DNA from: an uncultured Nitrososphaerales archaeon
Lineage (GTDB): Archaea; Thermoproteota; Nitrososphaeria; Nitrososphaerales; Nitrosocaldaceae
Reading direction: 5' to 3'
NCBI GenBank assembly: GCA_938030895.1
Contig: CALHIV010000007.1
Coordinates: 124,001 to 188,000 of the forward strand
DNA length: 64,000 bases
This document shows positions 26,211-35,531 of this stretch, in pieces. A model generated the notes under the pieces. It saw only the letters and a list, made by a program, of their open reading frames with translations. It was not told the DNA's origin and did not search any database. Each line of letters starts with the position of its first letter. Within the stretch, counting starts at the first letter, position 1. The translations under genes were made by a program, and so were the position numbers.

Positions 26211-27245
26211 ATGGGCTACATAGATCTATACACGAATAAGGCAAGGATTGCACTTGGCAATAGCACTACTAGCACTGATCATAGTAAGACCAATGGCAAG
26301 GCTGATCTCTATATGCTTGGCGTGCCATTCGACTCTACAACATCATATAGACCTGGCACAAGGTTTGGACCAGATGCTATAAGGGAGGCATTAACAAATA
26401 TAGAGTTCAACTCTATACTGTATGATAAGGATAACATAACGCTTGAGGATGTGCAGATAGTTGATGTAGGCAATATTAAGAATACCACCAATCCAGAGGT
26501 TATGGTCGATATGCTTGGTAAGGTGATGACCGAACTTATAAGCAAGGGAGTGCTGGTAACAGTGCTTGGAGGGGAGCATCTACTTACTCTAGCAACATAT
26601 AGGGGTACTATTAATGGTAGGGATGTAGGTTATAGTAGGAGTAGCAATAGTAATAGTAATAGTAAGAGTAAGAGTAAGAGTAGTAGTGGTATAGGTTATA
26701 ATAAGGATAAGGATACCATGCTGGTTGTATTCGATGCCCACTTCGATCTTAGGGATGAGTTCAATGACTGCAGATTGAACCATGCAACATATCTACGCAG
26801 GATAGTAGAGGATAACGGCGATGATGGGAGCAACGTACTGCACATAGGGGCTAGAGGATACAGCAAGGAGGAGTTGGATTATGCTAGTAAGAGTAGGATG
26901 AGTATTCTACCTGCAAAGGATATAATATTTGGTTCCAGTTATTCAATAAGCAATGAGGTTAAGAAGAGAGTTAGTGATGCAGTATCGAGCTACGATAGTC
27001 TATACATAAGTATAGACCTAGATGCCATAGATCCAGCATTCGCACCAGGGGTTGGTACTCCAGAATCATTTGGATTGCACCCATTGCATATGCTTGAGAT
27101 ACTTGCATCTATTGCAGAGAGGGATAAGAGGATTGCTTGCTTCGATGTCGTTGAGCTCTGCCCTCCATACGATAACGGGATAACCTCTATACTTGCAGCA
27201 AAGCTCATACTTGAGATCGTCCTCATGCAGATTAGAGGTGTATAG
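26211..27245 (+). CDS. speB: Agmatinase / arginase-family ureohydrolase
   Basis: A Mn-dependent ureohydrolase. Metal motifs are 'VLGGEHLL' (GGxH), 'VFDAHFDLRDEF' (DAHxD) and 'ISIDLDAIDPAFAPGVGTPE' (SxDxDxxDPxxAP). The N-terminus 'GVPFDSTTSYRPGTRFGPDAIRE' is typical of agmatinases. Between the GGxH and DAHxD motifs lies a low-complexity Asn/Ser then Lys/Ser tract encoded by AGTAAT/AAGAGT repeats (26634-26700), probably a surface loop. I start at ATG 26211 rather than GTG 26187 (in frame, eight residues more). Agmatinase rather than arginase is favoured by the deoxyhypusine synthase neighbour, but sequence alone does not settle it. Confidence 0.9.
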   Translation: MGYIDLYTNKARIALGNSTTSTDHSKTNGKADLYMLGVPFDSTTSYRPGTRFGPDAIREALTNIEFNSILYDKDNITLEDVQIVDVGNIKNTTNPEVMVDMLGKVMTELISKGVLVTVLGGEHLLTLATYRGTINGRDVGYSRSSNSNSNSKSKSKSSSGIGYNKDKDTMLVVFDAHFDLRDEFNDCRLNHATYLRRIVEDNGDDGSNVLHIGARGYSKEELDYASKSRMSILPAKDIIFGSSYSISNEVKKRVSDAVSSYDSLYISIDLDAIDPAFAPGVGTPESFGLHPLHMLEILASIAERDKRIACFDVVELCPPYDNGITSILAAKLILEIVLMQIRGV

Positions 27246-27287
27246 TATTAGTACTAGTATTAATATTAGTACTAAACGCTAACACTA

Positions 27288-29264
27288 TTAGACCATGATT
27301 TGAGGCCTCATGCTGAGATACTTTGGCATATTCAATGGCATATATGGCTTATCACTTACAGCGTCAACTATCTCCTTAATAAGTTCCTCTACGCTCATCT
27401 CCCTAACCCTACCAGACGCTCTATCCCTAACACTCACCATATTGCTCGCAACTTCCTTCTCACCAACAACAACTATATAAGGTATCCATTCCATCTCGGC
27501 CTCCCTTATCTTCTTGCTAACGCTCTCATCCCTATCATCTATATCAGCCCTTATGGATGAACCCTCAAGCCTATGCATTATACCGTTACAGTAATCCATA
27601 TAGTCTAGACTCTCTACATCATTGCTATTATTACTATTGCTCTTATTGCTTGTGTAATCGCTCTTGCTCTTGATCCTAGCCCTTGTGCTTACTGGTATAA
27701 GTCTGACCTGTGTAGGAGATAACCATAATGGAAGTATCGGTGTCTTACCTTCCCTCTGCATCCTGTATGCCTTCTCTAAGAGTGCGTATATCACCCTCTC
27801 TACTGCACCACTAGGTGAGTTATGGAGTATTAATGGGTTCTTCTTGCTACCATCCTCATCAACGAAGAATATCCCATACCTTGCTCCATTCTCAACGTCT
27901 ATCTGATCGGTTGATAGCGCTGATGCCTTTGCTAGGTTGTCTATGAAGTTGAACTCCCACTTGAGCACGAAGTAGAAGAACCTCTCACTCCACTCCTCAA
28001 GGAGTACAGGTTTACCCATCCTTCTGACCAGTTCTACTATAAACTCCTTATTCTCATTGTAAAAGTCAGAGGTAACCCTTATAGCTACCTCCACATCATC
28101 TTTGATGCTTATACCTAAACCCTCTATAACCTGCTTAGATAATTCAAGCCTCTTTAGCATCTCTTGCTTTGCCTGCTCCATATCCCTGCATAGAGCATGG
28201 CAGTCAGGCATGGTGAATGCCCTTAACCTCCTCAGCCCTACAAGTTCACCGCTCTTCTCCCTCCTGAATGAGTATCTAGTAAGTTCGTATATCCTTAGAG
28301 GTAGATGCCTATAGGAGATTGTAAAGTCCTTCGCCATTAGGAACTGGCCAAAGCATGCTGCAAAGCGGAGGAAGAACTCCTTACCCTCAGACTCTATCAT
28401 GTACTGCCTTGCAGGGAACCTATTGAAGTAGCTTGCAAGGCTTGGATGCTCAACATCATACATTATTGGGGTCTCAACCTCAACTGCCCCATACTCTACA
28501 ACCTTCCTAGTTACATACTGTTCTATAAGGGACTTGATAAGCCTCCCTTTAGGGTAGAACCTTAGATTCCCTGCATCCGATGCTGGTTCATGGTCTGCTA
28601 TTGCAAGCCTCTTCATCAGTCTAACATGAGGAGGCTCCTCATCAACCTCCCTCCTCTTCTTAACCTCATACTCAGCAAGCATCTTCAGCCTTGGACTCCT
28701 GCTGAGATCGTAATCCTCCAACGGTACCCTACTCCCATCTGGCTCCAGTATGTACCATCTTGATGTTAGCCTTTCTTCTCTCTGTAATGCTTGTGATACT
28801 ATAACCTCTCTACCCTTCGCCTCCATGCCTCCTCTACCAGGCTCTTGGATTATCTTGCTGGGTGATATCGAATGCTCTGCAAGTGGATGCCCCTTTACGC
28901 TTATGGTGAATGCCTTTGTCCATCCAAATGGTGCCCTGTACACAGATACACCATCGATGTTGAGTATAGCCTCCATCCTCTTTATCATCGTCAATGCATT
29001 AACTGCCCCAGCAAGCTCACTGCTCAGATGAGCATATGGGTAGAGTAAGACTCTATTGCAACCTATACGCTTCAGCCATGCTCTGATCTCATCACTAACC
29101 TGCTTTGCTATAGAGTCATCATCACCCTTCTCTACCGCTATGAATGCTACTAGTATATCATCGAACCTAACCTTCTTGCCCTTCTCTGCTGCCTCTGCTG
29201 CATCTATCTCCTTCTCTACAGGCTCATACTCTATGAAGTTGGAGTGCAATGCGAGTACCCTCAT
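27288..29264 (-). CDS. thrS: Threonyl-tRNA synthetase, archaeal type
   Basis: A 658-residue class II synthetase. Residues 1-140 are the archaeal N-terminal editing domain ('MRVLALHSNFIEYEP', 'VLLYPYAHLSSELA'), related to D-aminoacyl-tRNA deacylase. Class II motifs follow: motif 2 'RHLPLRIYELTRYSFRREKSGELVGLRRLRAF', 'TMPDCHALC' and motif 3 near 'HNSPSGAVERVIYALLE'. The anticodon-binding domain begins at 'LSPTQVRLIPVS' and is interrupted by a Ser/Asn/Lys tract (27600-27665) absent from typical enzymes. The end 'YMPLNMPKYLSMRPQ' fits the family. Confidence 0.95.
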   Translation of the reverse strand: MRVLALHSNFIEYEPVEKEIDAAEAAEKGKKVRFDDILVAFIAVEKGDDDSIAKQVSDEIRAWLKRIGCNRVLLYPYAHLSSELAGAVNALTMIKRMEAILNIDGVSVYRAPFGWTKAFTISVKGHPLAEHSISPSKIIQEPGRGGMEAKGREVIVSQALQREERLTSRWYILEPDGSRVPLEDYDLSRSPRLKMLAEYEVKKRREVDEEPPHVRLMKRLAIADHEPASDAGNLRFYPKGRLIKSLIEQYVTRKVVEYGAVEVETPIMYDVEHPSLASYFNRFPARQYMIESEGKEFFLRFAACFGQFLMAKDFTISYRHLPLRIYELTRYSFRREKSGELVGLRRLRAFTMPDCHALCRDMEQAKQEMLKRLELSKQVIEGLGISIKDDVEVAIRVTSDFYNENKEFIVELVRRMGKPVLLEEWSERFFYFVLKWEFNFIDNLAKASALSTDQIDVENGARYGIFFVDEDGSKKNPLILHNSPSGAVERVIYALLEKAYRMQREGKTPILPLWLSPTQVRLIPVSTRARIKSKSDYTSNKSNSNNSNDVESLDYMDYCNGIMHRLEGSSIRADIDDRDESVSKKIREAEMEWIPYIVVVGEKEVASNMVSVRDRASGRVREMSVEELIKEIVDAVSDKPYMPLNMPKYLSMRPQIMV

Positions 29265-29405
29265 CCTATATCTATACCTTGATCATTACAGGTTAAATAA
29301 AAGGATTGATCAGAGCAATATGGTGAAGGTATGGTGATATAAGTAATAGGTATATCTGGTTATCACTGCTACAACTTTAAATTATACCTCCTAGGTTATT
29401 ATCTC

Positions 29406-29996
29406 GTGTATAAGGAAAAGGGGAAGAAGAAGGACAAGGCTGCAGAGATAGCAAGGAAGAAGAGCATGTACAAGTTCATAGCAATAGGTGTCATAGCAGC
29501 GTTAATTGGTATAGTTGCTGCTCTCTCCTATGCTTACTATATGCATACTGAGGCTGGGAAGAGTAGGACAGCAGCATTCGGCCCTATAGATGAGAGGGAG
29601 CATGTACATGCTGTATTCAAGTTGTACATACATGGTAAGGAACCAGTCGACTTTTCGCAGGCTAAGTACCAGTTAAGGACGCCATATATACACTTTGAGA
29701 ATAATAATGGGTTCATAATACATAGGCATGCTGCAAATGTAGATATAGGTTATCTATTCGAGAGTATGAAGATGAAGTTCACCAAGGACTGCTTTACATT
29801 AGATAATGGTGTATCATACTGCAACGATGGTAAAAATACGCTCAAGTTCTATGTTAATGGTGTCTTGAACGATAAGTACGATAAATACATTATACAAGAT
29901 GGGGATAGGATACTGATAACATATGGATCAGAGGATGAGGAGCAGATAAGGGAGCAGTTGAAGGCAGTGGATAGACTTGCTGGCATAAATGAGTAG
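29406..29996 (+). CDS. His-rich membrane-anchored protein (thaumarchaeal conserved type), function unknown
   Basis: A 196-residue protein starting at GTG with a Lys-rich cytoplasmic stub, one membrane helix (about residues 24-45, 'FIAIGVIAALIGIVAALSY') and an outside domain. That domain has a striking set of His residues: 'REHVHAVFKLYIHGKEP', 'YIHFENNNGFIIHRHAANV', plus a Cys pair ('KDCFTLDNGVSYCND'). The His spacing could bind copper or another metal. The beta-grasp-like end 'LKFYVNGVLNDKYDKYIIQDGDRILITYGSE' resembles ubiquitin-like folds. I recognise it only as the kind of protein seen in ammonia-oxidising archaea. An AT-rich promoter-like box (TTTAAATTATA) lies about 30 bases upstream. Confidence 0.75.
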   Translation: MYKEKGKKKDKAAEIARKKSMYKFIAIGVIAALIGIVAALSYAYYMHTEAGKSRTAAFGPIDEREHVHAVFKLYIHGKEPVDFSQAKYQLRTPYIHFENNNGFIIHRHAANVDIGYLFESMKMKFTKDCFTLDNGVSYCNDGKNTLKFYVNGVLNDKYDKYIIQDGDRILITYGSEDEEQIREQLKAVDRLAGINE

Positions 29997-29998
29997 TA

Positions 29999-30033
29999 GG
30001 CAGGTTAGGTTAGGCTAGGCTAGGTTAGGCTAG
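29999..30033. repeat. GGTTA/GGCTA pentamer repeat
   Basis: Six or seven copies of AGGTT/AGGCT pentamers fill the short convergent gap between two genes and run into the stop codon of the minus-strand reductase. The unit resembles insect-type TTAGG telomere DNA by chance; it is short and internal. Confidence 0.85.
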
Positions 30034-30713
30034 TAACCAATAAACTCCTCTGTCTTTACCCTGCTAGGATGTATACCAGACATTAGCAGCATCTGCCTCG
30101 TTGCTCTAACGTTTGCAGGTTCACCAGATACATACCAATAATCAACCATATCATTACCATTACGACTATTCATATCCTTGATCCACCTACCTATATCCTT
30201 GAAGGAGTAGGAGAAGAGCTCAAACAACCTAAAGTCTTCACAGACGAGTGATTCAACCTCATCTATGTATGGTGCACCATCCCTATCAGAGTTTATGAAG
30301 AGTAGTGCTATCCTATGAATGCTATTCCTAATAGAGTATCTAATCATGCTTATAGATGGTGTTATCCCTATACCTGAGGCTATCATGGCTATCCTTGATG
30401 GTTCATCTGGAAGAGTGAATATCCCATATGGCCCAGTTATCCCAACCTCATCCATGGGCTTTAACGTTAGCATGCTCCTCTTCCAGATGCTATCAGATAC
30501 CTTGAATGCAAATGATATATACTCATCATCTGGTATAGATGTTATATTCATCTCTCTGAACCTCTTTGTATCATCACACTCTATGTGAACCTTTATGTAC
30601 TGCCCAGGCTTGTAGTGGTTGAGGCAGTTTGTTAGCCTTACCTCTACAGCATCTCTTACCTTTGTGATATATCTCTTGCCAAGTATTCTCGCCTTGTAAA
30701 TTCCCCTCATCAC
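30030..30713 (-). CDS. Ferredoxin-NADP reductase-like flavoprotein (FNR superfamily)
   Basis: A 227-residue protein with a flavin-binding barrel ('HYKPGQYIKVHIECDDTKRFREMNITSIP', where the usual RxYS is RxMN-x-TS), a loop 'GITGPYGIFTLPDEPSRIAMIASGIGITPSISMIRY' (Gly-rich nucleotide/phosphate loop) and the NAD(P)-side 'ALLFINSDRDGAPY' and 'YWYVSGEPANVRATRQML' (G-P-like C-terminal element). No iron-sulfur motif is present. It likely moves electrons between NAD(P)H and an unknown partner. A second ATG follows the first. It is downstream of the MCP gene on the same strand. Confidence 0.86.
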   Translation of the reverse strand: MMRGIYKARILGKRYITKVRDAVEVRLTNCLNHYKPGQYIKVHIECDDTKRFREMNITSIPDDEYISFAFKVSDSIWKRSMLTLKPMDEVGITGPYGIFTLPDEPSRIAMIASGIGITPSISMIRYSIRNSIHRIALLFINSDRDGAPYIDEVESLVCEDFRLFELFSYSFKDIGRWIKDMNSRNGNDMVDYWYVSGEPANVRATRQMLLMSGIHPSRVKTEEFIGY

Positions 30714-30790
30714 TACAGCGCAACCATCTATGCCACAATATCGCTATAGATCTGCTATGATCATCATAACCTATCATCTTATTCTGCTCA

Positions 30791-32218
30791 CTAGTACTCA
30801 TTCATATAGTTATCATATATGCTATATGCCCCAGATCTTAACTCTTCTACCAACGTTCTTATCTTTGGATCGACCTTCTTTGCTTTACCTTCTACTATTA
30901 ACCTTATAGCATCCTCAACACCTAGGCTTACCATGAGTTCTGTTACAGGCGTTCTTACAGCAACGTATCCATCTATCCTACCATTACTATCATAGGTTGG
31001 CTTTATAACGGCCTTGACCCAGTATATGCTCCCATCCCTTGCCCTATTCCTTACATAGCCTATGAATGTGCCGCCATTGCTTATTGTTCTCCACATCTTC
31101 TCGAATACTATATCATCATGGAAACCAGACTTGAGTATCCTATGGTTCTGGCCATAGAGTTCATCCTTACTATACTTGCTTACATCGAGGAACTTCTTAT
31201 TCACATAGTTGATATCCCCTTCAACATCTGTCATCGACACAATAGATGCATCTGCTATACAGGAGAATACATCGATTATCTGCTTCAACCTACCTGTTGT
31301 TATCTTACTTATGTTATGGATAGTGCCCATCATATCCTTCAGTGATCTACCTATATCATCTACATGCCTCATGTTTGTATCTGTTGAATGTCTCAACTGC
31401 TCTGCTGTTGATGTCAACTCCTCGCTACCTGCTGCAACCTCTTGTGATGATGCTGTTACCTGCCTTATGTTCTCATCTATGCTCTTAACACCTTCAGCTA
31501 TAGACTGTAGTGCATTAAGCATATCTGTAACCTTCCTGATTGTACTATTCAATACATCAATACTCTCATCTATGCTCTTACTGAGCTCGTTGAATAGGTT
31601 TGAGATATTTACTATCATCCTTGTTATCTCGCCTGCATTCTTGCTAGTATCCATTGCCAATGCTCTAACCTCCTCAGCAACAACAGCAAACCCTCTCCCT
31701 GCCTCTCCTGCTCTAGCAGCCTCTATAGCAGCATTTAATGCAAGTAGGTTAGTTCTATCAGCAACCTTATCTATGAACCTGACTATATTATTTATTGCTT
31801 TGAACTCATCTTTAACCTTTATATTTGTATTGTTGAATGATCTTACTATCTCATTTATCTTTGATATCTCAGCAAGTACTTGATCTGCATAACCTGCGGA
31901 CTTGCTACTGTTCTTAGCAAGTTCATTTGTTATATTACTTACATTTGATAATGCAATGGACATGTTCTGTATGCTAGTGGTTATTGCGTTTATTGCAGTT
32001 GAGATATTAGTTATACTATTTGCATGCTCATTCAGGATTACAAGCATCTCATCTATGTATACTCTATTCTTATCTGCGCTCTTTGATAGTTTATCTATAC
32101 TAGTGGTTATCTCATTGAGTATAGTTATGCCATCATCGATATCAACATTAACATCGATATCAACATTAACATCAACACCCTCCACACTACCTAGCCTACT
32201 CGCCTGTACCTCTGTCAT
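30791..32218 (-). CDS. Soluble methyl-accepting chemotaxis-like protein with C-terminal PAS domain
   Basis: A 475-residue protein with no membrane segment. Residues 20-290 form a coiled-coil MCP signalling domain, with the hairpin tip '[28 protein letters not shown]' intact, the part that contacts CheA/CheW. Residues 310-430 are a PAS domain like that of Aer ('[34 protein letters not shown]' ... '[12 protein letters not shown]'). The order MCP then PAS is the reverse of Aer and most receptors. The N-terminus has an 18-base in-frame tandem repeat encoding Val-Asp-Ile-Asp-Val-Asn units (32130-32180). No che genes are in this window. Confidence 0.9.
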   Translation of the reverse strand: MTEVQASRLGSVEGVDVNVDIDVNVDIDDGITILNEITTSIDKLSKSADKNRVYIDEMLVILNEHANSITNISTAINAITTSIQNMSIALSNVSNITNELAKNSSKSAGYADQVLAEISKINEIVRSFNNTNIKVKDEFKAINNIVRFIDKVADRTNLLALNAAIEAARAGEAGRGFAVVAEEVRALAMDTSKNAGEITRMIVNISNLFNELSKSIDESIDVLNSTIRKVTDMLNALQSIAEGVKSIDENIRQVTASSQEVAAGSEELTSTAEQLRHSTDTNMRHVDDIGRSLKDMMGTIHNISKITTGRLKQIIDVFSCIADASIVSMTDVEGDINYVNKKFLDVSKYSKDELYGQNHRILKSGFHDDIVFEKMWRTISNGGTFIGYVRNRARDGSIYWVKAVIKPTYDSNGRIDGYVAVRTPVTELMVSLGVEDAIRLIVEGKAKKVDPKIRTLVEELRSGAYSIYDNYMNEY

Positions 32219-32278
32219 AGGATAGATGAGATCGTCTATGATTTATGGTTAAGTCAATAATGTATTATACTTACAGAA

Positions 32279-33163
32279 TTACGATGGTCTAGTAACATAC
32301 CTTGCCTCTATACTCTTAAGATGGTCAAGCCCTACAAGTCTATTGAACTCATCGAAGAGGAGTAGCCTCCTCTCATCCTCCCCTTCACTGGTTACAACAT
32401 CTACAAGCCTATCATCCTTGAGAAGTGATAACATGCTCTTTATAGCATATGCGCTTGAGAGTATCGCTGTGAGGGGGAATAGTATGAACCTATATCCAAG
32501 GGCCTTCAGCTCATTTACACTTAGCAATGGTGTTCTTCCTCCCTCTATCATGTTAGCTACCAATGGTGCCTTGACCTCTCTGCATATCCTCCTCATCTCC
32601 TCAATGCTTCTAGGCGCCTCAACGAAGACCATATCTGCCCCTACACTAGCATACCTGTTTGCCCTATCTATAGCCTCATCGATACCCAATGGTTCTAATG
32701 CATCAGTTCTAGCAACAACTATGAACTCCTTGCTACCTCTTGCATCAAGTGCAGCATACAGCTTCTGAATGTACTCCTCAACTGCCACAACCTGCTTGCC
32801 CTGCATGTGCCCACAGCGCTTAGGCCATACCTGATCCTCAAGGAATATACCCTTTGCCCCTGCTCTCTCCAGTTCCTGAACAACCCTCCTAACGTTCAGT
32901 GCATTACCATACCCAGTATCTATATCAACTATCAAAGGTATGGATATTGAGGATGCTATCCTCCTTGCCTGTTCTATAACCTCGTTTGCATTTAAAAGTC
33001 CATAGTCTGGGAGCCCGAGCATGCTTGCAGCAACGCTATACCCTGACTGGAATACTGCTCTGAATCCAACCTGCTCTGCTATCTTTGCACTTAGAGCATC
33101 GTAGACACCTGGTACAACAATGGCCTCACCATCCTTCACCTTGGATAGGAGCATAGAGTTCAT
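32279..33163 (-). CDS. PEP mutase / isocitrate lyase superfamily protein (PrpB-like)
   Basis: A 294-residue TIM-barrel lyase. Typical elements are 'VVPGVYDALSAKIAEQVGFRAVFQSGYSVAAS', the Mg site 'IVDIDTGYGNALNVRRVV', 'GAKGIFLEDQVWPKRCGHMQGKQV' (the K-(K/R)-C-G-H catalytic motif) and 'VVARTDALEPLG'. The superfamily includes 2-methylisocitrate lyase, oxaloacetate decarboxylase-type enzymes and phosphonate-related lyases; the exact reaction cannot be assigned. It is divergent from a hydantoinase-like gene, with start codons 58 bases apart. Confidence 0.88.
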   Translation of the reverse strand: MNSMLLSKVKDGEAIVVPGVYDALSAKIAEQVGFRAVFQSGYSVAASMLGLPDYGLLNANEVIEQARRIASSISIPLIVDIDTGYGNALNVRRVVQELERAGAKGIFLEDQVWPKRCGHMQGKQVVAVEEYIQKLYAALDARGSKEFIVVARTDALEPLGIDEAIDRANRYASVGADMVFVEAPRSIEEMRRICREVKAPLVANMIEGGRTPLLSVNELKALGYRFILFPLTAILSSAYAIKSMLSLLKDDRLVDVVTSEGEDERRLLLFDEFNRLVGLDHLKSIEARYVTRPS

Positions 33164-33220
33164 AACAACTGCGCAAATAAATATCTTTAATAATGCATAA
33201 GAGAAGAGCTCTTGTATTGT

Positions 33221-34648
33221 ATGACAGTGGTTGATATGCTTATAAGGGATGCTAGGGTTGTCATCCCAGGTATAGGGATAGTTGAGAGGAACATAGTTGT
33301 AGATGATTGCAAGGTTATAGCTCTGAGCAATGATGGTGTTGATGCAGATTTAGTGATAGATGGATCAAGGCCAGGGTTGTATGCTATACCTGGAGCAGTT
33401 GATCCACATGTGCACTATGGTGTATTCACACCGATAGAGAGGGCTGCAGAGACAGAGTCTAGGTCAGCTGCTGTTGGTGGTGTAACGACGATGATGCGTA
33501 TGCTGAGGCTCTATGCCCCTTATAGAGAGAGACTTGATACACATCTAGAGGCAAGCAAGGGCTCACACATAGTTGATTATGCATACCATGCATCTATGCT
33601 AATGGATGAGCATCCTGAAGAGATGGAGTTCTGTGTTGGTAAGGGCATAACATCATTCAAGCTATACATGAACTTGAGGGGTGATATAGGTAGTATATAC
33701 ATGGATATGGATCCTTACTCAAGCGATCTGGTGCAAGGGATGGTTGATACTACGGAGAGGCTGGTAGAGGCTACAGTTGCAAAGGCAGCATCGCTATCAT
33801 GCATAACGCTTGTACATGCTGAAGATCCTGGGATATGCTCTGTGAGGATGAAGGAGGCTAGGGCGCGGGGATTGGATGGGCTCAAGGCATGGAGTACTGC
33901 AAGACCTGCAGAGTCAGAGCATAAAGCCATAGCATTCGTTACGGATGTAGCAGAGAGGTATGGTGCTGAACTCTACATAGTGCATATCGGCTCATCCCTT
34001 GCCATAGATGCTGTAATCGATGCTAGATCTCATAGTAATAGTAGAGTGTATGCTGAGACATGCCCACATTACCTCACACATACATATGAGTTCGATATTA
34101 GAGGCAAGGTTGTTCCACCATTGAGGAGCAAGGATGATGTTGCAAGGGTATGGGAGGCTGTAATCAATGGCGTGATAGACTGCATAGGGAGCGACCATGT
34201 TGCTAACAGGCTTGCTATGAAGATGGGTCATGGCGACGTATGGACTGCACTTGCAGGGTTCCCTGGCACCGCTACCATACTGCCTGTAATGCTAAGCGAG
34301 GGTGTGAACAAGGGTAGGATAACCCTTGAGAGGCTTGTAGAGCTGACCAGCCTCAACCCTGCAAGGATATTTGGGCTAGAAGGTAAGGGCTCTATAGCAG
34401 TTGGTAACGATGCAGATATAGTGCTTATAGATCTTGATAAGGAGCAGAGGGTTAGGCCTGAGATACTATGCTCTTACTCAGACTACACAATATACGATGG
34501 AATGGTGCTGAAGGGCTGGCCTATATACACTATACTAAGAGGGAGGGTTATAATGGAGGATGGTATAGTGGTAGGAGAGAGGGGATATGGTAGATATATT
34601 GCAAGGGCACCTAAGCATATCACAACTAGAGATGGGTTTACTCAATAA
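33221..34648 (+). CDS. Dihydropyrimidinase / hydantoinase-like cyclic amidohydrolase
   Basis: A 475-residue amidohydrolase. Metal-site motifs are 'GAVDPHVHYGVFTP' (HxH), the carboxylated Lys in 'TSFKLYMNL', 'LVHAEDPG', 'YIVHIGSS' and 'IGSDHVAN'; 'ETCPHYLTHT' is the conserved CPHYL block. The family includes dihydropyrimidinase, hydantoinase, allantoinase and dihydroorotase. The non-canonical 'HYG' after the second metal His and overall length favour hydantoinase/dihydropyrimidinase over dihydroorotase. I start at ATG 33221 rather than the upstream TTG. It shares an intergenic promoter region with the PrpB-like gene, so the two may work in one pathway; that is inference. Confidence 0.87.
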   Translation: MTVVDMLIRDARVVIPGIGIVERNIVVDDCKVIALSNDGVDADLVIDGSRPGLYAIPGAVDPHVHYGVFTPIERAAETESRSAAVGGVTTMMRMLRLYAPYRERLDTHLEASKGSHIVDYAYHASMLMDEHPEEMEFCVGKGITSFKLYMNLRGDIGSIYMDMDPYSSDLVQGMVDTTERLVEATVAKAASLSCITLVHAEDPGICSVRMKEARARGLDGLKAWSTARPAESEHKAIAFVTDVAERYGAELYIVHIGSSLAIDAVIDARSHSNSRVYAETCPHYLTHTYEFDIRGKVVPPLRSKDDVARVWEAVINGVIDCIGSDHVANRLAMKMGHGDVWTALAGFPGTATILPVMLSEGVNKGRITLERLVELTSLNPARIFGLEGKGSIAVGNDADIVLIDLDKEQRVRPEILCSYSDYTIYDGMVLKGWPIYTILRGRVIMEDGIVVGERGYGRYIARAPKHITTRDGFTQ

Positions 34649-34651
34649 GTA

Positions 34652-34755
34652 GATTGATGGATAGATGGACGGATGGAGAGATGGATGGAGAGATGGATAG
34701 ATGGATAGATGGATGGAGAGAGTTATTCATCCTAGTTATTCATCCTAGTTATTAT
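34652..34755. repeat. GATGGATA/GATGGAGA array followed by a 14-base tandem repeat at the rpiA 3' end
   Basis: About 70 bases of GATGG with ATA/AGA spacers are followed by AGTTATTCATCCT repeated, the last partial copy running into the rpiA stop region. The array lies in a convergent gap. Confidence 0.85.
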
Positions 34756-35459
34756 CCCTTACCATATATGATCTCAAAGTTACCATCACTAATAGCCTTA
34801 TAGTATACATCTGCAACCTTGCTGAATAGCCCAACCTCAACCACTCCTGGGATGCACTTCAGTCTCTGCTCAAGGCTATGGGCATCATCTATACTATTGA
34901 ATAGGGAGTCTATTATTATATTCCCGTTCTCAGTTATTATAGGATATCCTCTATCATTAACCCTTATGCGTGGCTCAGCCCCCATACCTTTGAGCATAGT
35001 GCTAACATAGACCCTTGCATATGGTACTACTTCTACAGGGATAGGGAGTGTGAGTCTATCAACATACTTGCTCTCATCAGCCAATATTATGACCTTCCTT
35101 GCTGCATGGATGAGAACCTTCTCCCTCAGCAGTGCGCCCCCTCCCCCCTTTATCATAACCAGATTAGCATCTATCTGGTCTGCACCATCGAATACAAGAT
35201 CAACCATGGGTATGAGCGACTCATCCCCTATACTGATACCCATCTCCTCAGCCTTCATCTTGATCTGGAGCGATGTTGGTATGAACCTTACACTTGCAAG
35301 ATCTGTGCCTATGCTACTGCCCATCCTTCTTAGTGTATCCAGTAGCGCTGCTACAGTTCTACCAGAGCCCAAGCCTATTATCATCCCATCCTTAACATGC
35401 CTACTTGCAGATTCTAGCATCCTAGCCATAGAGTTGTGCATAGTCATGATCATCACCAT
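34752..35459 (-). CDS. rpiA: Ribose-5-phosphate isomerase A
   Basis: A 235-residue enzyme interconverting ribose 5-phosphate and ribulose 5-phosphate. The sugar-phosphate loop is 'GLGSGRTVAALLD', and the catalytic region is 'VFDGADQIDANLVMIKGGGGALLREKVL' followed by 'VILADESKYVDRL', with 'PIPVEVVPYA' as in the family. Several in-frame ATGs crowd the start ('MVMIMTMHNSMARML'), and a start at the third or fourth is equally possible. It supplies ribose phosphate for nucleotide synthesis. Confidence 0.95.
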   Translation of the reverse strand: MVMIMTMHNSMARMLESASRHVKDGMIIGLGSGRTVAALLDTLRRMGSSIGTDLASVRFIPTSLQIKMKAEEMGISIGDESLIPMVDLVFDGADQIDANLVMIKGGGGALLREKVLIHAARKVIILADESKYVDRLTLPIPVEVVPYARVYVSTMLKGMGAEPRIRVNDRGYPIITENGNIIIDSLFNSIDDAHSLEQRLKCIPGVVEVGLFSKVADVYYKAISDGNFEIIYGKG

Positions 35460-35531
35460 TATTGCAACCTATATCTTCTTGGTCTCTCCATCTCTGTTCG
35501 TTATATTCGTTGTTATTTATTATTGCTATCA

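Noticed and set aside
29999-30033. Telomere-like GGTTA repeat as a chromosome end
   Set aside because: Only about seven copies, internal and between intact convergent genes.
31209-31883. Long plus-strand frame opposite the MCP gene
   Set aside because: It is the antisense of the MCP coiled coil. Its sequence is low-complexity Ile/Leu/Ser and has no family features.
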